From: Kitasatospora phosalacinea
GTDB taxonomy: Bacteria > Actinomycetota > Actinomycetes > Streptomycetales > Streptomycetaceae
Assembly (NCBI RefSeq): GCF_030268885.1
Contig: NZ_BSSA01000041.1
Location: 1-61,039, forward strand
Direction: 5' to 3'
DNA: 61,039 bases
Shown: positions 1 through 7,264 of the stretch, one piece after another
How the letters are laid out: every line of letters begins with the position of its first letter
How positions within the stretch are numbered: the first letter of the stretch is position 1
Notes under the pieces: model-generated
Told to the model about the DNA's origin: nothing
Seen by the model: only the letters and a program-made list of their open reading frames with translations
Databases searched by the model: none
Program-made: the position numbers and the translations under genes

Positions 1-202
1 CCCGCGCGCGGTGTCGCGTTCTTTTGCGGGCCGGGCTCGCGGCACGGAGCCATCGCGACACCAGGACCGTGCTGGTCGCAGCCATCAACGATCGGCTGTG
101 ATCAGCACTTTCAAAACACGCCCTAGGGACGTCCCGCCGCCACCGTCACCGCATTTTCCGGACCGGTCGACTCCACTGCACGACGAGGGAGCCGGACGCC
201 GC

Positions 203-1093
203 TCAGGCCACCCCCGCCAGCTCCGCCGCGAACGCCGCGAAGGCGTGCACCTTCGCGGTGCCGGTGTCCTCGCGCCAGACCAGGGCGCCGTTCGCGGCGG
301 GCAGGCCGGTGAGCGGGCGGGCCAGGACCCGGGGGTGCCGGTGGCCGAGGAACAGGCCGCGGTGGGTGGGCCAGACGGTGTCGCTGACCGCGAGCAGGTG
401 CAGCGCCTCCTGGTAGGTGCGCCCGCCGGGGCGGCGCCGCAGCGGGCGGCCGCGGGGGGTGAACGGCGGGGTGACGGCGTGCCGGAGGGTGTCGGGGGTC
501 TCGGCGGGGCAGTCGAGGACGGGCCAGTCGGCGAGTTCCTCGACGTCGATCCCGCTCCGGGCCGCGAGCGGGTGGTCGGCGCGCAGGGCGAGCACCCGCG
601 GGTGGGAGACCAGCACGGTGCCGACGGTGAGGCCCGGCTCGTCGACCGGCAGCAGGGTGAGCAGCAGGTCGACCTCGCCGCCCAGCAGCGCGGCGTACGG
701 CTCGGCCCAGGGCACTTCGGTGACGTCGACCCGGCAGGCGGGGTGGCGGCGGGTGAAGGCGGCGACGGTGTCGGTGAGCGGCGGCCCGTTGAGGCAGCCG
801 AGGAACCCCAGGCGCAGGGTGCCGGTGACGCCGCGGGCGATGGCCACGGCCTCGTCGTAGCTGCGGCGCAGGCCGCGGTGGGCCTCACCGAGGGTGCGGT
901 GGGCGTGGGCGCCGAGCGGGGTGAGCGCGACGCGGCGGCTGGTGCGGGTGAACAGGGGTGCGCCGATGCGCCGTTCCAGGGAGCGGATGAGCTGGCTGAC
1001 CCGGGACTGGGACAGGTGCAGCCGCTCGGCGGTGCGCCCGAAGTGGAGTTCCTCGGCCAGGGCGAGGAAGGTCTCGATCTCGGTGAGGTCCAC
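203..1093 (-). CDS. LysR-family transcriptional regulator
   Basis: This is a 296-residue LysR-type regulator. The N-terminal winged helix-turn-helix is clear (TFLALAEELHFGRTAERLHL followed by SQSRVSQLIRSLE, about residues 7-40). A typical effector-binding domain follows. I chose the GTG at 1093 because the family usually begins a few residues before this helix. An open frame continues to 1150, but the added residues are a low-complexity Gly/Pro stretch. The gene is divergent from the NmrA-like oxidoreductase at 1298, which is its likely target. A 15-bp dyad with T-N11-A geometry lies at 1253-1267 between them. The effector is unknown. Confidence 0.88.
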   Translation of the reverse strand: MDLTEIETFLALAEELHFGRTAERLHLSQSRVSQLIRSLERRIGAPLFTRTSRRVALTPLGAHAHRTLGEAHRGLRRSYDEAVAIARGVTGTLRLGFLGCLNGPPLTDTVAAFTRRHPACRVDVTEVPWAEPYAALLGGEVDLLLTLLPVDEPGLTVGTVLVSHPRVLALRADHPLAARSGIDVEELADWPVLDCPAETPDTLRHAVTPPFTPRGRPLRRRPGGRTYQEALHLLAVSDTVWPTHRGLFLGHRHPRVLARPLTGLPAANGALVWREDTGTAKVHAFAAFAAELAGVA

Positions 1094-1252
1094 CGGCGTT
1101 GCACCCCCGGGTTCGTTCGGTCCGGCCGAGCCGGGTCCGACCGGGTCCACCCCGTCCGGGCCCGGCTCGGCCGCGGCTAATCGATGAGTACGGCTACTGG
1201 ATTGTGTGCCGGAACGGCCTTGATCACAGGGCGGGTTGACCGGATCTTTGAT

Positions 1253-1267
1253 CTGACGTCACGTCAG
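1253..1267. promoter_or_regulatory. Candidate LysR operator (dyad CTGACGTCACGTCAG)
   Basis: This is a perfect inverted repeat with 7-bp arms around a central C. The T at 1254 and the A at 1266 are separated by exactly 11 bases, as in T-N11-A boxes bound by LysR proteins. It lies 31 bp before the start codon of the NmrA-like gene and on the regulator-proximal side of a TTGACC at 1236-1241. Assignment to this particular regulator is inference. Confidence 0.5.
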
Positions 1268-1297
1268 CGGACGGGACGGAGGAACCAGGGAGAAGTC

Positions 1298-2173
1298 ATG
1301 ATCGTGGTGACGGGTGCGACCGGGACGGTGGGCTCGGCGGTGGTCGGCGGCCTGCGGGAGCGCGGGGTGCCGGTGCGGGCGCTGGTCCGGGACGCGGCCT
1401 CGGTGCCGGCCGGGTGGGACGCCGGGGTCGAGGCGGTGGTCGCGGACTTCGCCGACCCGGCCTCGCTGGACGCGGCGCTGGCGGGCGCGGAGACGGTGTA
1501 CCTGCTGGTGGCCGCGCAGTCGGCGATGGTGGAGCACGAGCGGAACGTGATCGACGCGGCGGTGCGTTCGGGCGGTCGGCCGCGGGTGGTGCTGCACGCG
1601 GCGGCGGGCGCGGACGGCGGTCCGACCGGGGCGCGCTTCGTGGACGCGCACGTGGCCGGTTTCGCGCACCTGCGGGCCAGCGGCCTGCCGTGGACGGTGC
1701 TGACGCCGAACGGTTTCTTCCAGAACTTCCTGGGCATGGCGGCCTCGGTCCGCACGGGCGTCCTCGCGGTCCCGGGCGGCCGGGGCGCGGTCTCGTACGT
1801 GGACGCCCGGGACGTGGCGGCGGCCGCGGTGGCGGTCCTGGTCGAGGACGGCCACCAGGGCGCGGTGTACACGCTGACCGGGCCCGACTCGCTGACCCAC
1901 GACGCGCTGGCGGAGGTCCTGGCGGAGACGGTCGGCCACCCGGTGCGGTACGTGTCGCCGAGCCCGGAGCAGGCGCTGGAGTCGCTGGTCGGCGCCGGGT
2001 ACCCGCGGTGGAACGCGGAGGGCCTGGTCGAGCTGTACGGCTACTACGCGGCGGGCCGGGCCGCGGACGTCAGCCCGGACGTGGAGAAGCTGACCGGCCG
2101 CCCGGCCCGCTCGTTCGCCGCGTTCGCCGCGGAGTTCGCCACCACGTTCACGACCCCGCCGCCCGGGGCCTGA
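1298..2173 (+). CDS. NmrA-like / SDR-family NAD(P)-binding oxidoreductase
   Basis: This is a 291-residue atypical short-chain dehydrogenase. It starts directly with a dinucleotide-binding strand and the loop GATGTVG (residues 6-12). The middle section ASGLPWTVLTPNGFFQNF and the SYVDARDVAAAA stretch are typical of NmrA/HSCARG and quinone-oxidoreductase-like (QOR2) proteins. The catalytic Tyr-x3-Lys of classical SDRs is not evident, so it may be a redox sensor or a quinone/NAD(P)H reductase. The ATG at 1298 has an AGGGAG ribosome-binding site; upstream in-frame residues look non-coding. The divergent LysR gene probably controls it. Confidence 0.85.
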   Translation: MIVVTGATGTVGSAVVGGLRERGVPVRALVRDAASVPAGWDAGVEAVVADFADPASLDAALAGAETVYLLVAAQSAMVEHERNVIDAAVRSGGRPRVVLHAAAGADGGPTGARFVDAHVAGFAHLRASGLPWTVLTPNGFFQNFLGMAASVRTGVLAVPGGRGAVSYVDARDVAAAAVAVLVEDGHQGAVYTLTGPDSLTHDALAEVLAETVGHPVRYVSPSPEQALESLVGAGYPRWNAEGLVELYGYYAAGRAADVSPDVEKLTGRPARSFAAFAAEFATTFTTPPPGA

Positions 2174-2195
2174 GCCGCCCCGCGCCCCGCCGCCG

Positions 2196-3647
2196 CTACT
2201 GCGGCAGCGCCCCGTCCCGGATCACCCGGGCGTACCAGTGCGCGCTGTCCTTGGGGGTGCGGCGCTGGCTGGCGAAGTCCACGTGCACGATGCCGAAGCG
2301 CTTGCTGTAGCCGTACGCCCATTCGTAGTTGTCGAGCAGCGACCACAGGAAGTAGCCGCGGACGGGGGCGCCGTCGGTGATGGCGCGGTGCACGGCGGCG
2401 AGGTGGCTGTGCAGGTAGTCGATCCGCTCGGGGTCGTGGACGGCTCCGGTGGGGTCGGTGTAGTCCTCGTAGGCGGCGCCGTTCTCGGTGACCAGCAGCG
2501 GGACGCCGGGCAGGTCGTCGCGCAGCCGGGTGAGGAGTTCGTACAGGCCGTCGGCGTCGACCGGCCAGCCCATGGCGGTGCGGGTGCCGGGGGCGGGCAG
2601 GAAGCGGATGCCCTGGTCGGCGGGCCAGGGGCTGCCGCCCTGGTGGCCGTCGCCGCGCGGGCCGTCCGCGGCGGTCTCCGAGTGCTCCTCGGCGGCGACG
2701 ACGGTGGGCGTGTAGTAGTTGATGCCCAGCGAGTCGATGGGGCGGGAGATCTCGGCGAGGTCGCCGTCGCGGACGAAGGACCAGTCGGTGACGTGCGCGG
2801 TGTCGGCGAGGACGTCCTCGGGGTAGCTGCCGCGGAACACCGGGTCGAGGAAGATCCGGTTGGCGAGGCCGTCGATCCGGCGGGCGGCGTCGAGGTCGGC
2901 GGGGTCGGTGGACAGCGGGCGGACGGCGGCCAGGTTGAGGGTGAGCGAGACCTGGGCGGTGTCGGGGAGTTCGGCGCGCAGCGCGGCGGCGCCGAGGCCG
3001 TGGGCGAGCAGCAGGTGGTGGTGGGCGGCCAGGGCGGCGGCGTGGTCGGTGCGGCCGGGGGCGTGGACGCCGTTGCCGTAGCCGAGGAAGGCGCTGCACC
3101 AGGGCTCGTTGAGGGTGGTCCAGGTGGGGATGCGGTCGCCGAGGCGGCGGGCCGCGATGCCCGCGTACTCGGCGAAGCGGTACGCGGTGCCGCGGTCGGT
3201 CCAGCCGCCCGCGTCCTCCAGCTCCTGGGGCAGGTCCCAGTGGTAGAGGGTGGCGACGGGGGTGATCCCGGCGCCGAGGAGTTCGTCGACCAGGCGGTCG
3301 TAGAAGTCGAGTCCGGCCTCGTTGGCGGGGCCGCGGCCGCCGGGCTGGACGCGCGGCCAGGCGAGCGAGAACCGGTAGGCGCGCAGCCCGAGTTCGGACA
3401 TCAGGGCGACGTCGTCGCGGTAGCGGTGGTAGTGGTCGGCGGCGATGTCGCCGGTGTCGCCGTTGCGGACGGCGCCGGGGCGGCGGGAGAAGGTGTCCCA
3501 GATGGACGGGGTGCGGCCGTCCTGGTCGGCGGCGCCCTCGATCTGGTACGCGGCGGTGGCGGCGCCCCAGACGAATCCGGCCGGGAAGCGGGCGGGGGCG
3601 GCGGAGGCAGTGGAGGCAGTGGTCACGGGAAGAGTCTCGACGGTCAT
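2196..3647 (-). CDS. GH1 beta-glucosidase
   Basis: This 483-residue family 1 glycoside hydrolase should hydrolyse beta-linked gluco-oligosaccharides in the cytoplasm. It has the N-terminal GH1 signature FVWGAATAAYQIEGA, the acid/base motif TLNEP (Glu about 181) and the nucleophile motif VTENG (Glu about 388). There is no signal peptide. I take the ATG at 3647 (MTVETLP); an in-frame ATG at 3659 is also possible and neither has a strong ribosome-binding site. It is the last gene of the binding protein-permease-permease operon, the order seen in Streptomyces cebEFG-bglC. The nearby GH81 gene makes laminaribiose-type beta-1,3 disaccharides a plausible substrate besides cellobiose. Confidence 0.93.
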   Translation of the reverse strand: MTVETLPVTTASTASAAPARFPAGFVWGAATAAYQIEGAADQDGRTPSIWDTFSRRPGAVRNGDTGDIAADHYHRYRDDVALMSELGLRAYRFSLAWPRVQPGGRGPANEAGLDFYDRLVDELLGAGITPVATLYHWDLPQELEDAGGWTDRGTAYRFAEYAGIAARRLGDRIPTWTTLNEPWCSAFLGYGNGVHAPGRTDHAAALAAHHHLLLAHGLGAAALRAELPDTAQVSLTLNLAAVRPLSTDPADLDAARRIDGLANRIFLDPVFRGSYPEDVLADTAHVTDWSFVRDGDLAEISRPIDSLGINYYTPTVVAAEEHSETAADGPRGDGHQGGSPWPADQGIRFLPAPGTRTAMGWPVDADGLYELLTRLRDDLPGVPLLVTENGAAYEDYTDPTGAVHDPERIDYLHSHLAAVHRAITDGAPVRGYFLWSLLDNYEWAYGYSKRFGIVHVDFASQRRTPKDSAHWYARVIRDGALPQ

Positions 3648-3704
3648 GTCGCGTTCCATCCAAAGGAGTTGAGGGTGTGTCGTCCCATCGGGCGCCACGA
3701 CGGG

Positions 3705-4595
3705 TCAGCCCTTGACGGCGCCCTGCATGATGCCGCCGACGATCTGCCGGCCGAGCAGGCCGAACACCACCAGGACGGGCAGGGTGCCGATCAGGGTGCC
3801 GGCCATCACCACGGACTGGTCGGGGACGTAGCCCTGGCCGAGCGACTTCAACGCGACCTGGACGGTGGGGTTCTGGGAGCTGAGGGCGACGATCGGCCAG
3901 AAGAAGTCGTTCCAGGTGGCCATGAAGGTGAGCATGCCGAGCACGGCCATGCCGGGGCGGGCGACGGGCAGCACGATCGAGCGGAAGATCCGCAGCAGCG
4001 AGGCGCCGTCCATCCGCCCGGCCTCGACGAGTTCGTCCGGCAGGGCCTGCACCAGGTACTGGCGCATGAAGAAGACGCCGAACGCGGAGACCAGCGAGGG
4101 CAGGATCACCGAGGGCAGCTTGTTCTGCAGGTCGAGCTTGACGATCACCATGAACAGCGGGATCACGCCGAGCTGCGGCGGGATCATCATGGTGCCCACG
4201 GTGAGCGCGAGCAGGGCGCCGCGGCCGCGGAAGCGCAGCTTGGCGAAGGCGAACCCGGCGAGGGTGGAGGAGAGCACCACTCCGGCGGTGACCACGCTCG
4301 CCACGATCAGCGAGTTGAGCAACGCCTTGCCGATCTCGGCCTGCTGCAGGGCCTCGCCGATGTTGTGGAACAGGTTCGGTCCGGGGGTCAACGCAGGCGT
4401 GGCGGAGCTGAGTTCGGAGTTGGAGCGGCTGGCGGCGACCAGCGTCCAGTAGAACGGGAAGACGGCCAGCAGGGTGGCGCCGATCAGCACCGCGTAGGCG
4501 AGCGGCCCGCCGTGCAGCGGCGAGCGCGCCTTGCGCGCGGAACTGCGCGGCGCGGCAACGGACTTGTCGAGTACCTGAGTGGTCGCGTGGGTCAT
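3705..4595 (-). CDS. Sugar ABC transporter permease (CebG-like)
   Basis: This 296-residue integral membrane protein is of the MalG/CebG type. It has about six hydrophobic segments, the first at about residues 33-55 (AYAVLIGATLLAVFPFYW). The cytoplasmic EAA loop is clear (EAGRMDGASLLRIFRSIVLP), which contacts the transporter ATPase. No ATPase gene is in the operon; in Streptomyces such transporters usually share the MsiK ATPase encoded elsewhere, and I infer that here. The gene starts 4 bp after the upstream permease stop codon, so the two are probably translated together. Confidence 0.93.
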   Translation of the reverse strand: MTHATTQVLDKSVAAPRSSARKARSPLHGGPLAYAVLIGATLLAVFPFYWTLVAASRSNSELSSATPALTPGPNLFHNIGEALQQAEIGKALLNSLIVASVVTAGVVLSSTLAGFAFAKLRFRGRGALLALTVGTMMIPPQLGVIPLFMVIVKLDLQNKLPSVILPSLVSAFGVFFMRQYLVQALPDELVEAGRMDGASLLRIFRSIVLPVARPGMAVLGMLTFMATWNDFFWPIVALSSQNPTVQVALKSLGQGYVPDQSVVMAGTLIGTLPVLVVFGLLGRQIVGGIMQGAVKG

Positions 4596-4599
4596 CGGG

Positions 4600-5559
4600 T
4601 CACCGGTCCGTACGGTTGCGGCGGGCGGCGATCGCCGCGTTGAGCAGGGCGAGCAGCACGATCAGCAGGAACATCACCCAGGCCACGGCGGCGGCCCGGC
4701 CGAGGTGGAAGAACGTCCAGCCCTGCTCGTACAGGTACAGGCCGAGGGTCTGGTACTGGTGCGAGATGCCGCCGCCGGAGTTGCCCTCGTACAGCAGGGG
4801 TTCGCCGAACAGCTGGGTCGCGCCGATGGTGGAGACGACCACGGTGAAGACGATGGTGGGGCGCAGCCCGGGGACGGTGACGTGCCGGAACTGCTGCCAG
4901 CGCGAGGCGCCGTCGACGGCCGCGGACTCGTAGAGTTCGCCGGGGATGGACTGCATGCCGGCCAGGTAGATCAGTGCGTTGTAGCCGGTCCAGCGCCAGG
5001 TGACGATCGCCGAGACGCCGAACTGGGAGGCCCAGGTGTCGGCCTGCCAGTCGACCGGGTTCAGCCCGGTGCTGCTGAGCACCCAGTTGATCAACCCGTA
5101 GTCGCGGCCGAAGAGTTGGGCGAAGACCAGGGTCGCGGCGGCGACCGAGGTGGCGTACGGCATCAGCATCGCGACGCGGAAGAAGGTGCGGCCGCGGAGC
5201 TTGTAGTTGAGCAGGTGGGCCAGGCCCAGGGCCATCAGCAGCTGCGGGACGGTGGAGAGCACGCCGATGGTGAAGGTGTTGCGCAGCGCGTTCCAGAAGA
5301 ACGGGTCGGAGAGCAGTCGGCTGTAGTTCTGGAGGCCGAGCCAGTCCATCCGGTCGGAGGTCTGCAGCTCGACCCGGTGCAGCGACACCCAGGCGGTGTA
5401 CAGCAGCGGGAAGAGCCCGAACGCGGCGAACAGCCCGAAGAACGGGGCGAGGAAGCCGTACGGGGCGATCCGGCGGCGCAGTCGGCCGGGCCGCCTGGCG
5501 GGCCGGGCGGGCTCGCCGGGCTTCGCGGCGGGCAGCCGGGCGGTGGAGCTGAGGGCCAT
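4600..5559 (-). CDS. Sugar ABC transporter permease (CebF-like)
   Basis: This 319-residue MalF/CebF-type permease has six predicted membrane segments. The first is around APYGFLAPFFGLFAAFGLF, and the EAA-type loop reads ESAAVDGASRWQQFRHVTVP. I chose the ATG at 5559 (MALSSTARLP) because AAGGA lies about 9 bp upstream. The longer frame to 5601 would include the intergenic hairpin. It pairs with the permease gene immediately downstream and receives substrate from the lipoprotein encoded upstream. A 10-bp stem-loop separates it from the binding-protein gene and may lower its expression relative to that gene. Confidence 0.92.
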   Translation of the reverse strand: MALSSTARLPAAKPGEPARPARRPGRLRRRIAPYGFLAPFFGLFAAFGLFPLLYTAWVSLHRVELQTSDRMDWLGLQNYSRLLSDPFFWNALRNTFTIGVLSTVPQLLMALGLAHLLNYKLRGRTFFRVAMLMPYATSVAAATLVFAQLFGRDYGLINWVLSSTGLNPVDWQADTWASQFGVSAIVTWRWTGYNALIYLAGMQSIPGELYESAAVDGASRWQQFRHVTVPGLRPTIVFTVVVSTIGATQLFGEPLLYEGNSGGGISHQYQTLGLYLYEQGWTFFHLGRAAAVAWVMFLLIVLLALLNAAIAARRNRTDR

Positions 5560-5589
5560 GGGCGGGGTCCTTCGACGGGGGCCGCCCGG

Positions 5590-5614
5590 CCCCGCCGCCA
5601 CGGGGGCGGCGGGG
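5590..5614. terminator. Intra-operon stem-loop between binding protein and permease genes
   Basis: The arms CCCCGCCGCC (5590-5599) and GGCGGCGGGG (5605-5614) pair perfectly around a 5-nt loop. The position is just after the binding-protein gene and before the permease start. No T-tract follows. Such hairpins in sugar ABC operons commonly stabilise the upstream message or partly attenuate transcription, giving excess binding protein; that role is inferred here. Confidence 0.6.
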
Positions 5615-5651
5615 CGGGCTGCCCGAGGTGACTACCTGAGCTGACGTACCG

Positions 5652-6956
5652 TCAGTTGCCGTTGGCCTTCTTGACGTTGTCCAGGGCGTGCTTCCAGGCG
5701 GTGTCGGGCGCGGTGCCGGTGCGCTCGACCTCGCCGAGGGCGTCGGTGAACGCCTTGCCGATCACGCCGTCGTCGGTGCCGAGCACCTGGGCGGGCATGG
5801 CGTTGGCCGACTCGCTGAAGATCTGGCCGATCGGCGCGTTGTTGAAGTACGGGTCGGTGACGTCCTTGATGGCCTGCTGCGCGCCCGTCGAGGAGGGGAA
5901 GGAGCCCTGCTTGGTGAACAGGGTGGCCTGCTGCTCCTTGGCGGTCAGCCACTTGATCAGCTCGGCGGCCTCCTTGGGGTGCTTGGCGGTGCGCGGGACG
6001 GCCAGGTAGGAGCCGCCCCAGTTGCCGGTCTTGCCGGGGCCGGGGGCGATGTCCCACTTGCCCGCGCCGGTGTCGCCCGCCTGGCCCTTGATGTAGCCGA
6101 TCATCCAGGCGGGGCAGGAGAGGGTGGCGAACTTGCCGGTGGAGAACGCCTTGTTCCACTCGGGGGTCCACTGGGCGAGCTTGGCGGACAGGCCGTCGGC
6201 GACCAGCGCGGTGGCGTCGCTCCACGCGGTCTTCACGGCCGGGCTGCTGTCGTAGACGGCCTTGCCGGACTCGTCGGAGTAGCGGACCTTCTGCTGGCCG
6301 ACCTCGGCGGTGAACATGCCCGCGGCGCTGTCGGTCCAGGCGTTGCCCGCCTCGGCCTTGGCGGCGTACTGCTTGCCGAGGTCGAGGTAGCCCTGCCAGG
6401 TGGACCACTTCTGCGCGAGCTCGGTGCGGTCGGTGGGCAGTCCGGCGGCCTTGAACAGGTCGGTGCGGTAGCAGATCGCCTCGGGGCCGATGTCGGTGCC
6501 CGCGCCGAGCACCTTGCCGTCCGCGGTCTTGACCGCGGCGCCCTTCCAGGGGACCAGGCCGTCGTTGACGTCGCCGAGGCCGAGGGTCTTGAGGTCGGTG
6601 AACTTGTCGGCCTGCTTCTGCACCACGCTGGCCACCCGGCCGACCTCCAGGCCCTGGATGTCGGCGAGGCCGCCGCCGCCCGCGAGCTTGGTCTGCAGCG
6701 CCTGCCAGTACTGGCCCTCGTCCTGGGTGTCGGTCTGCTTGATGGTGACGTTCGGGTGGAGCTTCATGTACTCGTCGTAGAGCCCGGCCTCCTTGAACCC
6801 GAAGGTGCCGAACAGGTCCACCGTGATGGTCACCTTGCCGTCGGCGGAGTCCTTGGACCCGCTGCCGCCGGAGCTGCAGGCGCTGAGCAGGAGCGCGGTG
6901 GCCAGGACGGTGCTGCCCAGGACAGCGGTGGAGCGGCGGACTCTCGGGGTAGCCAT
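5652..6956 (-). CDS. Sugar ABC transporter substrate-binding lipoprotein (CebE-like)
   Basis: This 434-residue extracellular solute-binding protein (family 1) delivers oligosaccharide to the two permeases. It has a lipoprotein signal with positive charges, a hydrophobic core and the lipobox LLSAC (Cys27), followed by a Gly/Ser linker. The ATG at 6956 has a strong GGAGG site. Aromatic residues such as the GNWGGSYLAV segment are typical of sugar pockets. It is the first gene of a four-gene operon. A TTGACG / 18 bp / CAGTCT promoter (7086-7091 and 7062-7067, minus strand) precedes it, with the palindrome at 7036-7049 just past the predicted start site. The exact sugar is unknown. Confidence 0.93.
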   Translation of the reverse strand: MATPRVRRSTAVLGSTVLATALLLSACSSGGSGSKDSADGKVTITVDLFGTFGFKEAGLYDEYMKLHPNVTIKQTDTQDEGQYWQALQTKLAGGGGLADIQGLEVGRVASVVQKQADKFTDLKTLGLGDVNDGLVPWKGAAVKTADGKVLGAGTDIGPEAICYRTDLFKAAGLPTDRTELAQKWSTWQGYLDLGKQYAAKAEAGNAWTDSAAGMFTAEVGQQKVRYSDESGKAVYDSSPAVKTAWSDATALVADGLSAKLAQWTPEWNKAFSTGKFATLSCPAWMIGYIKGQAGDTGAGKWDIAPGPGKTGNWGGSYLAVPRTAKHPKEAAELIKWLTAKEQQATLFTKQGSFPSSTGAQQAIKDVTDPYFNNAPIGQIFSESANAMPAQVLGTDDGVIGKAFTDALGEVERTGTAPDTAWKHALDNVKKANGN

Positions 6957-7035
6957 GCGAATGCCTCCAGGCGGGGCGGGAGCGTGGGTGGAGTGCAGAA
7001 GAGGGAGCTGTGCCGATCGGCGGACGCCCCGTTCC

Positions 7036-7049
7036 TGAGAGCGCTCTCA
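7036..7049. promoter_or_regulatory. LacI-type operator TGAGAGCGCTCTCA (site 1)
   Basis: This is a perfect 14-bp palindrome with the central CG typical of LacI-family operators. It resembles the published CebR/CelR site TGGGAGCGCTCCCA, with A in place of G at position 3. It lies 80 bp upstream of the binding-protein start codon. Confidence 0.8.
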
Positions 7050-7211
7050 ACCGATGCCGAGAGACTGCCGGGACGGAAGTTCGCCCGTCAAGCCCTCGAA
7101 ACCTGAACGTAATCTCCGGAGGACGCCGACCTGGGCATTCGTTTTCTGAACGCATCAGTGTGTGTCGGAGCGGTTGACACCCCTTCGGGGCCGCCAATAC
7201 GGTCCGCTGGC

Positions 7212-7225
7212 TGAGAGCGCTCTCA
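7212..7225. promoter_or_regulatory. LacI-type operator TGAGAGCGCTCTCA (site 2)
   Basis: This is identical to site 1. It lies immediately downstream of the predicted GH81 promoter start and 40 bp before the GH81 start codon. Confidence 0.8.
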
Positions 7226-7264
7226 TAAGGCACCACCCCGCCCCCACTCAAGGTGGACACGATC

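Larger units (their letters stand above)
6957..7264. promoter_or_regulatory. Divergent promoter region, sugar operon / GH81 glucanase
   Basis: This 308-bp gene-free stretch serves two divergent promoters. Toward the glucanase: TTGACA (7174-7179), an 18-bp spacer and TACGGT (7198-7203), giving a start near 7210. Toward the transporter operon: TTGACG, an 18-bp spacer and CAGTCT on the minus strand, giving a start near 7055. Each predicted start site is followed within a few bases by TGAGAGCGCTCTCA. This is the geometry of a repressor blocking initiation or early elongation. Confidence 0.7.

Noticed and set aside
1..202. Possible gene at the left edge
   Set aside because: An open plus-strand frame exists, but it is antisense to the LysR gene beyond 203 and shows no domain; I see nothing assignable in 1-202.
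2238..4643. Plus-strand open frame of about 800 codons over the GH1 and permease genes
   Set aside because: The minus strand encodes clear GH1 and permease proteins; the plus frame is Gly/Ala/Val-rich with no domain and arises from GC bias.
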